In this document: positions 14,982 to 22,360 of the stretch, piece after piece | How the letters are laid out: each line of letters begins with the position of its first letter | Numbering within the stretch: position 1 is the stretch's first letter | DNA from: JBCCTX01 sp964468435 | Lineage (GTDB): Bacteria > Bacteroidota > Bacteroidia > J057 | Reading direction: 5' to 3' | Length of the DNA: 22,360 nucleotides | Assembly: GCA_964468435.1 (NCBI GenBank) | Contig: CAYXVE010000071.1 | Span: forward strand, 1 to 22,360 | Made by a program: the position numbers and the translations under genes | Notes under the pieces: model-generated | Seen by the model: the letters and a program-made list of their open reading frames with translations, nothing else | The model's database searches: none | What the model was told of the DNA's origin: nothing

Positions 14982-16931
14982 TTATATATCTATTATTTTC
15001 ATTTCGGTACGCCGGTTCTGCGCACGGTTTTCATCCGAATTATTGGGAACCACCGGCTGACTTTCGCCATAACCTTTGGCGGTGATACGACCCGGATCGA
15101 TGCCGGCTTCTATCAGATAGTTTTGCACGGCTTCTGCACGGTTTTGACTCAGAAGCAGGTTGTCTGCATCCCTACCGACATCGTCGGTATGGCCCTGTAG
15201 TTCTATGCGCAATCTGGGATTGCGCTCCAGGTATTCCCGAAGCCGCTCCAGTTCGGCAATAGAGGTGGTCTTGAGTTCATACTCACCCGTCTCAAAGAAA
15301 ATATTGTTGAGCACAATATGGGCCCCTTTTCGTATCGGCATCATGTCAATGACTAGGTCAAAATATACATCCTCTACCAGTCCCTTGAGATAGAAGTGCT
15401 TGCTGGTAAATAGATATCCCGGTGCTTCGACAAATGCAGCATACTGACGATTGACCGGAAGGCTCATTAGGAAGCTGCCGTCCTGTGCGTCCGAAAACTG
15501 AGTACGTAGCGTATCATCGGATTCGACATCCACTAGCTGTATCAGTGCCCTGAGCGGCTGCTGAGTGACACTATCGCGAGTTATCCCGCGAAGAAAGGTC
15601 GCTATCTGAGGACGGATCTCAGGCGCCAAAGTAAATTGATAGATATCACTTCGCCCAATCCCACCGGCACGGGTGGAATTGATAAATCCCAACTCCCCTT
15701 TCGCATTGACAAAAATATTAGCCTCCTCTTCGATCGTATTTAGCGGATAACCCAGGTTGACAGGCGCTGACCATCCATTTTCCCGTTTTTTACTCACAAA
15801 CAAATCCTGTCCACCAAAACCCGGATGACCGTCTGAAGCAAAATAGAAGGTCTGTTCATCTGCATGCAGAAAAGGGCCTCCTTCATTTCCTTTAGAATTG
15901 ACCGGCTTACCCAGATTTGTAGCCACTGACCATTTCCCATTTCTGAATACGCTTCGATAGATATCTCTGCCACCTATTCCTCCATTGCGATCTGATACAA
16001 AATACAAGGTCTTGCCATCATGGGACAGACAGGGTTGCGATTCCCAGTACTCACTGTTGATATTGGGTCCTATGTTTTTGGGCTTTCCCCATGTATTTCC
16101 GCTTTTTACGGCATAAAAGATATCACACCTGCCCAGGCCTTTAGGATGATCGCAAATGGTGTAAAATATAATCTTCCCATCTTGACTGATTGCTCCTGCC
16201 CCTTCATTACGGGACGTATTGATCGGTGAACCGAGGTTCTCAGCAGTATTCCAGGTCTCATTTTCATAGATACTGTAGTAAAAATCCTCTGGATAATCTC
16301 TCAGCATGGGATCAAAGCCTCCTGTAGATCCGTTTCGTCGGGAGGTAAAGAGCAGATAGGTATCATCTGCAGTCAGGTAAGGCAGGTAATCATCTCCGGG
16401 AGAGTTGATGGCTACACCCAGATTGATGGGCTTGAAAGTGAGCGAATCTTTGATGGCTTCTTTGGCAAACTGGGCACTTTTGAGATGCTTCTGAGCAATA
16501 TTTTTGAGTTGCACATTTCCCGGATTGGAATCTAGATAACGCCCCAGATGTACAGCCGCTTCCCTATACCGCATCAAATAATAATAAGTCTCTCCCAGAT
16601 AGAAGCCTGGGTACTTACCGGGATCGATTTCATAGGCTTTTTCCAGGTGTACAAGTGCCTGAGGATATTCGTCAATAAGGAACAGGTTTAGGCCCAACTC
16701 GTAATGGGCCTGCCCAAAGTCAGGTTCTACCTCTATGGCCTGCCTGTACAGGTCTACTGCTCGTGCCCTATCCCGCATATTGGCCTGTTCCCCGCCTTCG
16801 AGAAATAGTTTGAGTGCCTTTTTAGACTTAATTCCGTATTGTTCAGGTTTGACTTTTTGTGCGATACAAACAGAATATTGCAACAAGCACACACAAAAAA
16901 TCGCAAAACTCCCTTTCAGATTAAATTTCAT
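14982..16931 (-). CDS. OmpA-family protein with TPR, PD40 propeller and CRD (PorE-like)
   Basis: This 649-residue protein has four parts after a signal peptide (cleavage near CIA-Q, residue 24). TPR repeats cover about 30-155. A PD40/WD-like beta-propeller covers about 165-435, with repeated units such as GKTLYFVSDRNGGIGGRDIY. A carboxypeptidase-regulatory-like domain covers about 445-520 (LRGITRDSVTQQPLRALI). An OmpA C-terminal domain covers 540-649 (NNIFFETGE, GHTDDVG, LLLSQNRAEAVQNYL, AQNRRTEM). D583 and R598 are 15 residues apart, like the diaminopimelate-binding Asp and Arg of OmpA, so peptidoglycan binding is expected. The same domain order defines PorE of the T9SS in Porphyromonas gingivalis. 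Bacteroidota carry many paralogues with similar domains, so true PorE function is an inference. No lipobox is seen. Divergent from the DUF4301 gene; followed by a strong terminator. Confidence 0.88.
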   Translation of the reverse strand: MKFNLKGSFAIFCVCLLQYSVCIAQKVKPEQYGIKSKKALKLFLEGGEQANMRDRARAVDLYRQAIEVEPDFGQAHYELGLNLFLIDEYPQALVHLEKAYEIDPGKYPGFYLGETYYYLMRYREAAVHLGRYLDSNPGNVQLKNIAQKHLKSAQFAKEAIKDSLTFKPINLGVAINSPGDDYLPYLTADDTYLLFTSRRNGSTGGFDPMLRDYPEDFYYSIYENETWNTAENLGSPINTSRNEGAGAISQDGKIIFYTICDHPKGLGRCDIFYAVKSGNTWGKPKNIGPNINSEYWESQPCLSHDGKTLYFVSDRNGGIGGRDIYRSVFRNGKWSVATNLGKPVNSKGNEGGPFLHADEQTFYFASDGHPGFGGQDLFVSKKRENGWSAPVNLGYPLNTIEEEANIFVNAKGELGFINSTRAGGIGRSDIYQFTLAPEIRPQIATFLRGITRDSVTQQPLRALIQLVDVESDDTLRTQFSDAQDGSFLMSLPVNRQYAAFVEAPGYLFTSKHFYLKGLVEDVYFDLVIDMMPIRKGAHIVLNNIFFETGEYELKTTSIAELERLREYLERNPRLRIELQGHTDDVGRDADNLLLSQNRAEAVQNYLIEAGIDPGRITAKGYGESQPVVPNNSDENRAQNRRTEMKIIDI

Positions 16932-17047
16932 GTCTAAAGAATATGTAAATTATGTTCGAAAGTTACACAGATTGAATATACGGTTGGCCCATCGTATTGG
17001 GTTAATCTCTGGTTAGATATTTATCAATAAAAAACATTACAATACCC

Positions 17048-18598
17048 ATGGTTTCCATGTTTACTTCTACTGACCTTGAACAAATAGAAAAAAAGGGGAT
17101 GTCCATTGAGACGATACAGACCCAGCTTGATAATTTTGAAAATGGTTTTCCCTTTCTGGATATACAGAATGCCGCTACGGTAGGAAAAGGAATCATTTTG
17201 CTTGATCAGGCTTCTGTAGACCGTTATATCATGCAATATGAAAAATTGTTAGCAGACCGGGAAGTACTGAAATTCGTACCTGCTTCGGGGGCTGCCAGCC
17301 GTATGTTCAAGGCTTTATTTGCATTCATGGAAGACTATGATGGATCTGAGGATGCTTACCGGGAAATGCTGTTGGATCAGGGTAAAAATTCTATGTTCAG
17401 CTTCTTCCGCAACCTGAATAAATTCGCCTTCTACGATGATCTGAAAGCTGTATTGTCTCCTTCTTTAGGGGAAATGCTCTTGGGGAAAAAGTATGCGGAC
17501 ATTTTAAAGGCCTTGCTGACGGAGGAAGGACTGGGATATGGGCAGCTTCCTAAGGGACTACTCAAATTTCACCGTTATCCTGACAAAATACGTACGGCTG
17601 TAGAGGAGCATTTGATAGAAGGGGTAAACTATGGAAGAGACGCAGCGGGAATTGTCAAACTCCACTTTACTGTATCTCCTGAACACAGGATCAAATTTGA
17701 CCAGCATATCCAAGAAGTTATGCCGGAATATGAATCCAGGCATCTCGTGACTTATGAGATTGCTTTCTCCGAGCAGCTTCCTTCGACTGATACAATTGCA
17801 GTGGATATGAACAATGAGCCCTTCCGCAATGAAGATGGTACGATTCTGTTCCGGCCAGGAGGTCATGGAGCCTTGATCCACAATCTCAATCAGATCGAAG
17901 CGGATATTGTCTTCATCAAGAACATCGACAATGTTGTACCCGATCATTTGAAGGAGGAGACCATCAGATATAAAAAGGCACTGGCAGGACTGCTGCTGAC
18001 CTATCAGCAGCGCATTTTCCACTACCTGGAGAAACTCACAGGAACCTATCCGGGACAATATCTTACGGAGGTAGAGGATTTTCTAGAAAAAGAGCTTTGT
18101 GTACTTCCTACAGAGAGCTATTTAAATTTCAACTGGGAAGATAAACTGAAATACCTAATTGAGAAGCTGGATCGTCCATTGCGCGTGTGTGGTATGGTGA
18201 AAAATGAGGGAGAGCCAGGTGGTGGGCCTTACTGGGTAAAAAATACAGATGGTACGACTTCGCTGCAGATTGTAGAGAGTGCTCAGATCGACAAGGGAAA
18301 TGAAGAGCAATATGCGATCATGCAGAATGCTACGCATTTTAACCCTGTAGATCTCATATGTGCCTTAAGAGACCGTAATGGCAGGAAATACGATCTGCTG
18401 AATCATCGCGATCCCGCAACGGGATTCATTGCCTATAAATCCAAAAATGGCCGGGATCTAAAAGCACAAGAGCTTCCTGGGTTGTGGAATGGTGCAATGG
18501 CATACTGGAACACAATCTTCGTAGAAGTGCCAGTGATCACCTTTAACCCTGTGAAGACTGTACACGACCTGTTGCGTCCACAGCATCAGGGAGCCTAA
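17048..18598 (+). CDS. DUF4301 family protein, possibly UDP-sugar pyrophosphorylase-like
   Basis: This 516-residue cytoplasmic protein belongs to the Bacteroidota family DUF4301, of unknown function. Its motifs fall in the order seen in UDP-sugar/UDP-GlcNAc pyrophosphorylases. FVPASGAASRMFKAL (76-90) resembles the nucleotide-binding G-x-G-x-R loop. FRPGGHGALIHNLNQI (268-283) resembles P-x-GHG/GNGG. FIKNIDNVV (289-297) resembles the vDN metal motif. MVKNEGEPGGGPYWV and IVESAQID (383-415) resemble the K..E..G and vvEYse pair. ITFNPVKTVHDLL (497-509) resembles EFxPvKNa with its key lysine. The motif comparison is mine and remains an inference. An in-frame ATG three codons later (17057) is an alternative start. 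It is divergent from the PorE-like gene; the Wzi-like gene lies downstream. Confidence 0.85.
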   Translation: MVSMFTSTDLEQIEKKGMSIETIQTQLDNFENGFPFLDIQNAATVGKGIILLDQASVDRYIMQYEKLLADREVLKFVPASGAASRMFKALFAFMEDYDGSEDAYREMLLDQGKNSMFSFFRNLNKFAFYDDLKAVLSPSLGEMLLGKKYADILKALLTEEGLGYGQLPKGLLKFHRYPDKIRTAVEEHLIEGVNYGRDAAGIVKLHFTVSPEHRIKFDQHIQEVMPEYESRHLVTYEIAFSEQLPSTDTIAVDMNNEPFRNEDGTILFRPGGHGALIHNLNQIEADIVFIKNIDNVVPDHLKEETIRYKKALAGLLLTYQQRIFHYLEKLTGTYPGQYLTEVEDFLEKELCVLPTESYLNFNWEDKLKYLIEKLDRPLRVCGMVKNEGEPGGGPYWVKNTDGTTSLQIVESAQIDKGNEEQYAIMQNATHFNPVDLICALRDRNGRKYDLLNHRDPATGFIAYKSKNGRDLKAQELPGLWNGAMAYWNTIFVEVPVITFNPVKTVHDLLRPQHQGA

Positions 18599-18644
18599 GG
18601 TCATGCTGGCTGATCATCGATAATGGACCACATACGACTGTCCT

Positions 18645-18675
18645 CCTGTCAATCTCTGAAGAAACCTGAGACAGG
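18645..18675. repeat. Inverted repeat downstream of the DUF4301 gene
   Basis: CCTGTC (18645-18650) and GACAGG (18670-18675) can pair; an alternative pairing adds TCTC/GAGA inside. No T-run follows on either strand, so I do not call it a terminator. The surrounding gap 18599-18836 (238 bp) otherwise holds only the promoter-like box at 18783. Confidence 0.3.
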
Positions 18676-18782
18676 TCGATAGTGTCGTCCATCTGGCCGA
18701 ATGCTAAATAAATATCGAGATCATCCAGCGTTTGTCTTCTGTGGGCTGAAATAAATAATTCCCAAATAAATTTCCCAAATTG

Positions 18783-18790
18783 TACCTTTG
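18783..18790 (+). promoter_or_regulatory. Candidate Bacteroidota -7 element for the Wzi-like gene
   Basis: TACCTTTG matches TAnnTTTG exactly and lies 46 bp before the ATG at 18837, which puts the transcript start near 18797. It argues against a TTG start at 18780, which would lie within the promoter. No clear TTTG box is seen 19-21 bp upstream. Confidence 0.5.
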
Positions 18791-18836
18791 TATTTCAGGA
18801 TCAAATTTTTTGAAAAAGGTATTTATCATCTCGCCC

Positions 18837-20522
18837 ATGCAGAAGATACTTCTGATCGTCTCTTGTCTGATATTTCATGGTTTCTCCCTACATGCTCAGG
18901 ATACAGATATCCTGCTCAACCACGATCTGCATCACTACATAGACAGACTGGATATCAAACAACTTACAGGTAAACCTATTGCAACAGGTTTCAAGCCTTT
19001 CAGAAGAGATATGCTTACAGAGGTTTTTGAAAATACAGATACTACAGCTTTTGGTGCTGTAGAGCGCATCTGGCATCACCGCATGCGTATCATCGCAGAT
19101 GATCAGTATGCTGCTCAGCAAAGTGCAAAAGGTATCTGGAATACCTTTTACACCAATGGAAGAGATCTCTTTCAGACGGAAAGCGAAAATGAGAATTTCG
19201 AACTCTATATCAATCCGGCCTTTCATACGACAGTCGGAGTTGACCTAAATACGTTTAGCAGCACCGATAGGGAAGCCTTGACAATCTATAACAATGTCAG
19301 AGGGCTTTCTATTCGTGGAACGGTGTTTAACAAGATCGGATTTTATACCGATGTGATGGACAATGTGATCCGGATACCTCAATTCATGTTTGATCGCTAT
19401 CAGGATAGTAGACGTTTCCCAGGGGAACCTTTTGTCAAGCGCTTCACCAGTACGCCAAATGGACTGGATTTTTTCAGTGCCAGAGGCTATCTCACCTTCA
19501 GTCCTGTACCACAGATAAGAATCAAAGCTGGAAAAGACCGGGCTTTCTGGGGTAATGGGTTTCAGAGCCTGCTACTCTCGGATCACGCGTCCGATTACCT
19601 CTTTATCAACATCCAGTCCCAGATCTGGAAGTTTGTATATGTCAACCATTTTACCCAAATGCTGGACTATATTCCGGGAAAGGCAGATGATGAAGGAACC
19701 TATCCTAGAAAATACGCCGTATTTCACCAACTGTCATACTTCCCCCTCGATAACCTCTCCTTCAGCGTATTTGAATCCATTGTTTATACACCTTATCTGC
19801 CCAATGGCAAAAGAGGCTTTGAGGTTCAATATCTCAACCCTGTCATCTTCTACCGTTCGGTGGAGCAGAGTTTGGGGAGCCCCGACAATTCCTTCATCGG
19901 TTTTGCAGGCAAGTGGAACTTCCTGAAACACTATCAGCTTTACGGACAGTTCGTCATCGATGATCTGAACATCAGCCGGAGAAATGACGGAGACAATTAC
20001 TGGGGGAATAAATATGGGTTTCAGGCAGGAATCAAATATATCGATGCTTTCAATATTCCCACCCTGGACTTCATGGCTGAGTACAATCGCGTTCGTCCCT
20101 ACACGTATCAGCACTTCAACATCGCCGCCAACTACAGCAACTTCGACGAATCTCTTGGCCATGCTTCGGGAGCTAATCTGGAAAATTTTCAGATTTCCCT
20201 GAGATATCATCCACTTCCAGCATGGAACGTGGAGCTCTCTTTCAATCATCTCAAACAAGGTCTTGACACTGATGGCATCAATTACGGCTCAGATATCAAC
20301 CGCTCCTACGCGGTGGATCGTGCAGGCGATTTTGATCAAATGGTGGCTCAGGGAGATCTCCTGACCATCGATCAGGTATATGGACGGCTTACGTATCAAA
20401 TATGGAATACAGACATGTATGCAGAAGTACAAGGACGCTACAGGCAGGAAAACGATCGCAAATCTGCCAGCATTATGGCTGGATTGCGGTTGAATATTCC
20501 CAACAGGGTGGTGAAGTATTAG
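18837..20522 (+). CDS. Capsule assembly Wzi-like outer-membrane beta-barrel protein
   Basis: From the ATG at 18837 the protein has 561 residues and begins with a signal peptide (MQKILLIVSCLIFHGFSLHAQ). After it comes a short globular segment with the HHYIDRLDIK stretch that opens Bacteroidota Wzi-type proteins. Then come many alternating aromatic/polar strands typical of an outer-membrane barrel. The segment IKAGKDRAFWGNGFQSLLLSDHASDYLFI is the strongest family-like stretch. The end is IMAGLRLNIPNRVVKY. Wzi in Enterobacteria is an 18-stranded barrel that binds capsule at the surface. Bacteroidota members are annotated by homology only, and no capsule genes are adjacent. An upstream TTG at 18780 would bury the signal peptide and overlap a promoter-like box. 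The hydrolase gene starts 55 bp after its stop and may be co-transcribed. Confidence 0.72.
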   Translation: MQKILLIVSCLIFHGFSLHAQDTDILLNHDLHHYIDRLDIKQLTGKPIATGFKPFRRDMLTEVFENTDTTAFGAVERIWHHRMRIIADDQYAAQQSAKGIWNTFYTNGRDLFQTESENENFELYINPAFHTTVGVDLNTFSSTDREALTIYNNVRGLSIRGTVFNKIGFYTDVMDNVIRIPQFMFDRYQDSRRFPGEPFVKRFTSTPNGLDFFSARGYLTFSPVPQIRIKAGKDRAFWGNGFQSLLLSDHASDYLFINIQSQIWKFVYVNHFTQMLDYIPGKADDEGTYPRKYAVFHQLSYFPLDNLSFSVFESIVYTPYLPNGKRGFEVQYLNPVIFYRSVEQSLGSPDNSFIGFAGKWNFLKHYQLYGQFVIDDLNISRRNDGDNYWGNKYGFQAGIKYIDAFNIPTLDFMAEYNRVRPYTYQHFNIAANYSNFDESLGHASGANLENFQISLRYHPLPAWNVELSFNHLKQGLDTDGINYGSDINRSYAVDRAGDFDQMVAQGDLLTIDQVYGRLTYQIWNTDMYAEVQGRYRQENDRKSASIMAGLRLNIPNRVVKY

Positions 20523-20577
20523 CTTTTTTACTATTTTCCTGAAAATTAAAGTAATTACTTATCCCAAAATATATTCA

Positions 20578-22113
20578 ATGAATATCGCCTCCTCATCCAC
20601 AGATGGATTTAATCCTGATTCATCTGCTGTCATTTTTCGTGATGGCTCTGCTTTTTCAATTCCCGGATCCAGGGGTCAGATCCGTGAAATTTCTGCTAAG
20701 ACCGCTAGCACGCGTTCCTTAGGGACTGCTCCCGACCAAATTGACCCGGTAGAAGAGGCACTTCAGGATGCTGAGATGAAGACTATCAGCCAGTATGAGA
20801 TTAATTTACAGGATCAACAAGTTGGTGTACGATCATTAGAGGCTGAGATGACAACAGGTGGATCAGCGCTGCCCATACATTATCAGATGCCTGGCGAAGT
20901 GGAAAAAGACTATGCATTGATCACATATGATGAGGAGAGTGGCTATCAGTGGGTTTTCCCTACCGATATGGGTACAGTAAGCAGAAGTATGCATAAAGTA
21001 CTGAATTTTGAGATCTCCCGACCACTGGGAAGCGATATGCAGTCCCGGTCGCTAATATACAAGGCTGCGCGCAAGATCGTAAGGCTTATAGCCTGGAAAT
21101 CTCAGGATTTTATTGGTAGAAAAGCGTTGAAATATATTACAGACTGGGAGAATAAAAAAAGGCCATATGGTTTGCACAAGGTAAACCTGAACAAGGATCA
21201 TGGATTTGTTGAGCCTATTACTGATTGGGACCATCTTGGACAGGGTAAAGTACTTTTGCTTATTCATGGTACATTTGGTACTACTAAGAGTTCTTTTGGT
21301 GAAATGATCAGTAGTAGGGGTTTCAATGAGTTAGCACAACTCTATCAGGGCAGGGTCATTGCGTTTAATCATCCTACTTTACATCATACACCTCCAGAAA
21401 ATGTTTCCATGTTGCACCAATATCTGGGGAGTGCTTCTTTAAGTATGGATATCATGACTTCAAGCAGGGGAGGACTTGTAGGAAGAGAGTTTGTCCATCA
21501 GACTCAGGTTGAAGGATTTCACCAACAAGTTGAGCGCGTGCTCATGGTAGCAGCCCCCAACCGAGGAACGGTGCTGGCAGATCCGGAGAAAATGCTGGAT
21601 CTGATTGATAGGCTAACCAATATGCTTACGTATCTTCCCGTCAATGTTTTTATGACCATTTTTGAATCTATTTTGGCGTTAGTCAAGATCCTGGGTAGCG
21701 GGGCAGTAGCAGGTTTGCCTGGATTACAGGCACAGGCGCCAAACAGTGAATACCTCAAGCGATTGAATAAAATAGACCTTGGAAGGACAGAATTTTTCTC
21801 CATTTCGGCTGATTTTGCACCTGATGATGCGGGTTGGTTGAAACGTATGGGAAAAAAGGCACTGGATGAAATGATTGACCGGGTGTTTGGTGAGGCAAAC
21901 GACGGTGTCGTACCTACAGATGGAGCTTATGATACTCGTCCGCTTGTCATCAGTAACGCCGCTACGCGTGGTCTTCTGCAAGAAGGATTCTTCTACATAC
22001 CAGTATCAAACCGCAGAATCTTTCGCAACAATCAGCACATGCATCACTTAAACTATTTTTCATATCCAGAAGTACAAAAACAAATCTTACACTGTCTGAG
22101 ACATCGTATTTAA
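20578..22113 (+). CDS. Alpha/beta hydrolase (lipase-like, DUF7379-type) with unknown N-terminal domain
   Basis: This 511-residue protein has no signal peptide or membrane segment. Residues 1-200 form an acidic, unassigned region. Residues 225-500 look like an alpha/beta hydrolase. LLLIHGTFG (226-234) is the oxyanion strand. IMTSSRGGLVGR (292-303) is the nucleophile elbow with S296. NDGVVPTDGAY (441-451) offers the acid, probably D442. A C-terminal MHHLNYF (488-494) offers the histidine, H489 or H490. The elbow has a serine where many relatives have the histidine of HSRGG. A long insert with hydrophobic helices (about 335-385) sits between elbow and acid and could be a lid. Members of this group are predicted lipases or esterases; the substrate is unknown. 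It follows the Wzi-like gene by 55 bp. Its stop overlaps by 4 bp the 3' end of a convergent gene. Confidence 0.75.
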   Translation: MNIASSSTDGFNPDSSAVIFRDGSAFSIPGSRGQIREISAKTASTRSLGTAPDQIDPVEEALQDAEMKTISQYEINLQDQQVGVRSLEAEMTTGGSALPIHYQMPGEVEKDYALITYDEESGYQWVFPTDMGTVSRSMHKVLNFEISRPLGSDMQSRSLIYKAARKIVRLIAWKSQDFIGRKALKYITDWENKKRPYGLHKVNLNKDHGFVEPITDWDHLGQGKVLLLIHGTFGTTKSSFGEMISSRGFNELAQLYQGRVIAFNHPTLHHTPPENVSMLHQYLGSASLSMDIMTSSRGGLVGREFVHQTQVEGFHQQVERVLMVAAPNRGTVLADPEKMLDLIDRLTNMLTYLPVNVFMTIFESILALVKILGSGAVAGLPGLQAQAPNSEYLKRLNKIDLGRTEFFSISADFAPDDAGWLKRMGKKALDEMIDRVFGEANDGVVPTDGAYDTRPLVISNAATRGLLQEGFFYIPVSNRRIFRNNQHMHHLNYFSYPEVQKQILHCLRHRI

Positions 22114-22360
22114 TATTGCTCCGTGCGGGATCGGTCCATATTTGCCAGAATGATATTGGCGATAGCTAGAATGATAGAAAATAAGATAGCAGGGACAATA
22201 CCAGCGACAAAAAACCCTGGTACCATACTACTTGCTAGAAGTATGCTGACTCCATTAATCACTAGGAGAAATAAACCCAGGGACATAATAGTCAGTGGAA
22301 GAGTGAGAATGGTTAAAATAGGCTTAACAAAAAAGTTGACAATGCCAATAAAAATTGCTG
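22110..22360 (-). CDS. YvlD / phage holin family IV-like membrane protein (partial)
   Basis: The minus strand reads open from the window edge to a TAA at 22110-22112, giving the last 82 residues of a protein whose N-terminus lies outside the window. The sequence is highly hydrophobic, with about three membrane segments. It includes IVNFFVKPILTILTLPLTI, then GLFLLVINGVSILLASSMVPGFFVAG, then AILFSIILAIANIILA, and ends polar (NMDRSRTEQY). This pattern fits the four-TM 'phage holin family IV' / YvlD group, which is widespread in bacterial chromosomes and is not evidence of a prophage. Function is unknown; YvlD is linked to envelope stress in Bacillus. It is convergent with the hydrolase gene and overlaps its stop by 4 bp. 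Confidence 0.82.
   Translation of the reverse strand, partial: AIFIGIVNFFVKPILTILTLPLTIMSLGLFLLVINGVSILLASSMVPGFFVAGIVPAILFSIILAIANIILANMDRSRTEQY

Noticed and set aside
14820..15200. 126-codon plus-strand open frame
   Set aside because: Most of it is antisense to the OmpA C-terminal domain, whose motifs are unmistakable. It also crosses the minus-strand terminator hairpin and has no family-like sequence.
17558..18058. 166-codon minus-strand open frame
   Set aside because: It lies inside the DUF4301 gene on the other strand, and its translation has no recognisable features.
18544..18760. Minus-strand open frame in the gap between DUF4301 and the Wzi-like gene
   Set aside because: It is free of stops for about 70 codons, but the first ATG leaves only about 46 residues and the end is antisense to the DUF4301 gene. 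No family pattern and no start signal.
19734..20258. 174-codon minus-strand open frame
   Set aside because: It is entirely antisense to the Wzi-like gene, which has a signal peptide and coherent barrel sequence; the antisense product shows no domain.
22110..22360. Evidence of prophage from the holin-like protein
   Set aside because: The YvlD / holin-IV group is a common chromosomal membrane family. No integrase, capsid, terminase or att-like repeat is seen in the window.

Overview
This 22.4-kb window looks like ordinary chromosome of a member of the phylum Bacteroidota. The signs are a secreted protein with a type A C-terminal sorting domain for the type IX secretion system (T9SS), a TonB-dependent receptor with a carboxypeptidase-regulatory-like N-terminus, a TPR/beta-propeller/OmpA protein with the domain order of the T9SS component PorE, a DUF4301 protein, and promoter-like boxes of the Bacteroidota type (TTTG about 20 bp before TAnnTTTG). 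Base composition is moderately AT-rich, and most genes lack a strong Shine-Dalgarno sequence. I cannot name the genus; Saprospiria or Cytophagia-like lineages are possible. I see no rRNA, tRNA, CRISPR, insertion sequence, integrase or prophage module.

Layout. 1-1761: M3 oligopeptidase (minus). 1896-3831: hot-dog thioesterase, tadA and a ZnT9-like cation diffusion facilitator (plus), closed by a hairpin terminator that overlaps the stop codon of a convergent GNAT acetyltransferase (3915-4358, minus). 4515-7939: TonB-dependent receptor and a T9SS-exported protein (both minus). 8077-11320: peroxiredoxin, EI24/CysZ-like membrane protein and uvrC (plus). 11323-14026: a tightly overlapping minus-strand trio of periplasmic two-domain aspartyl protease with PDZ, aldose-1-epimerase-like protein and LOG-family phosphoribohydrolase. 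14027-14981: the only long gene-free stretch (955 bp), AT-rich and holding several inverted repeats, including a strong minus-strand terminator. 14982-16931: PorE-like OmpA-family protein (minus). 17048-22113 (plus): a DUF4301 protein, a Wzi-like outer-membrane barrel and a cytoplasmic alpha/beta hydrolase. 22110-22360: the C-terminal part of a YvlD/holin-IV-like membrane protein (minus), cut by the window edge.

The cell-surface genes form a loose theme: TonB import, T9SS export, a PorE-like peptidoglycan-anchored protein and a Wzi-like barrel. They are interspersed with housekeeping genes (tadA, uvrC, peroxiredoxin). I did not find a clear new defence or mobile system. The most interesting leads are: the DUF4301 protein carries an ordered set of motifs that resemble UDP-sugar pyrophosphorylases; the 511-residue hydrolase has an unassigned 200-residue N-terminus and a serine where a histidine is common in its nucleophile elbow; and the gene-free region is structured.
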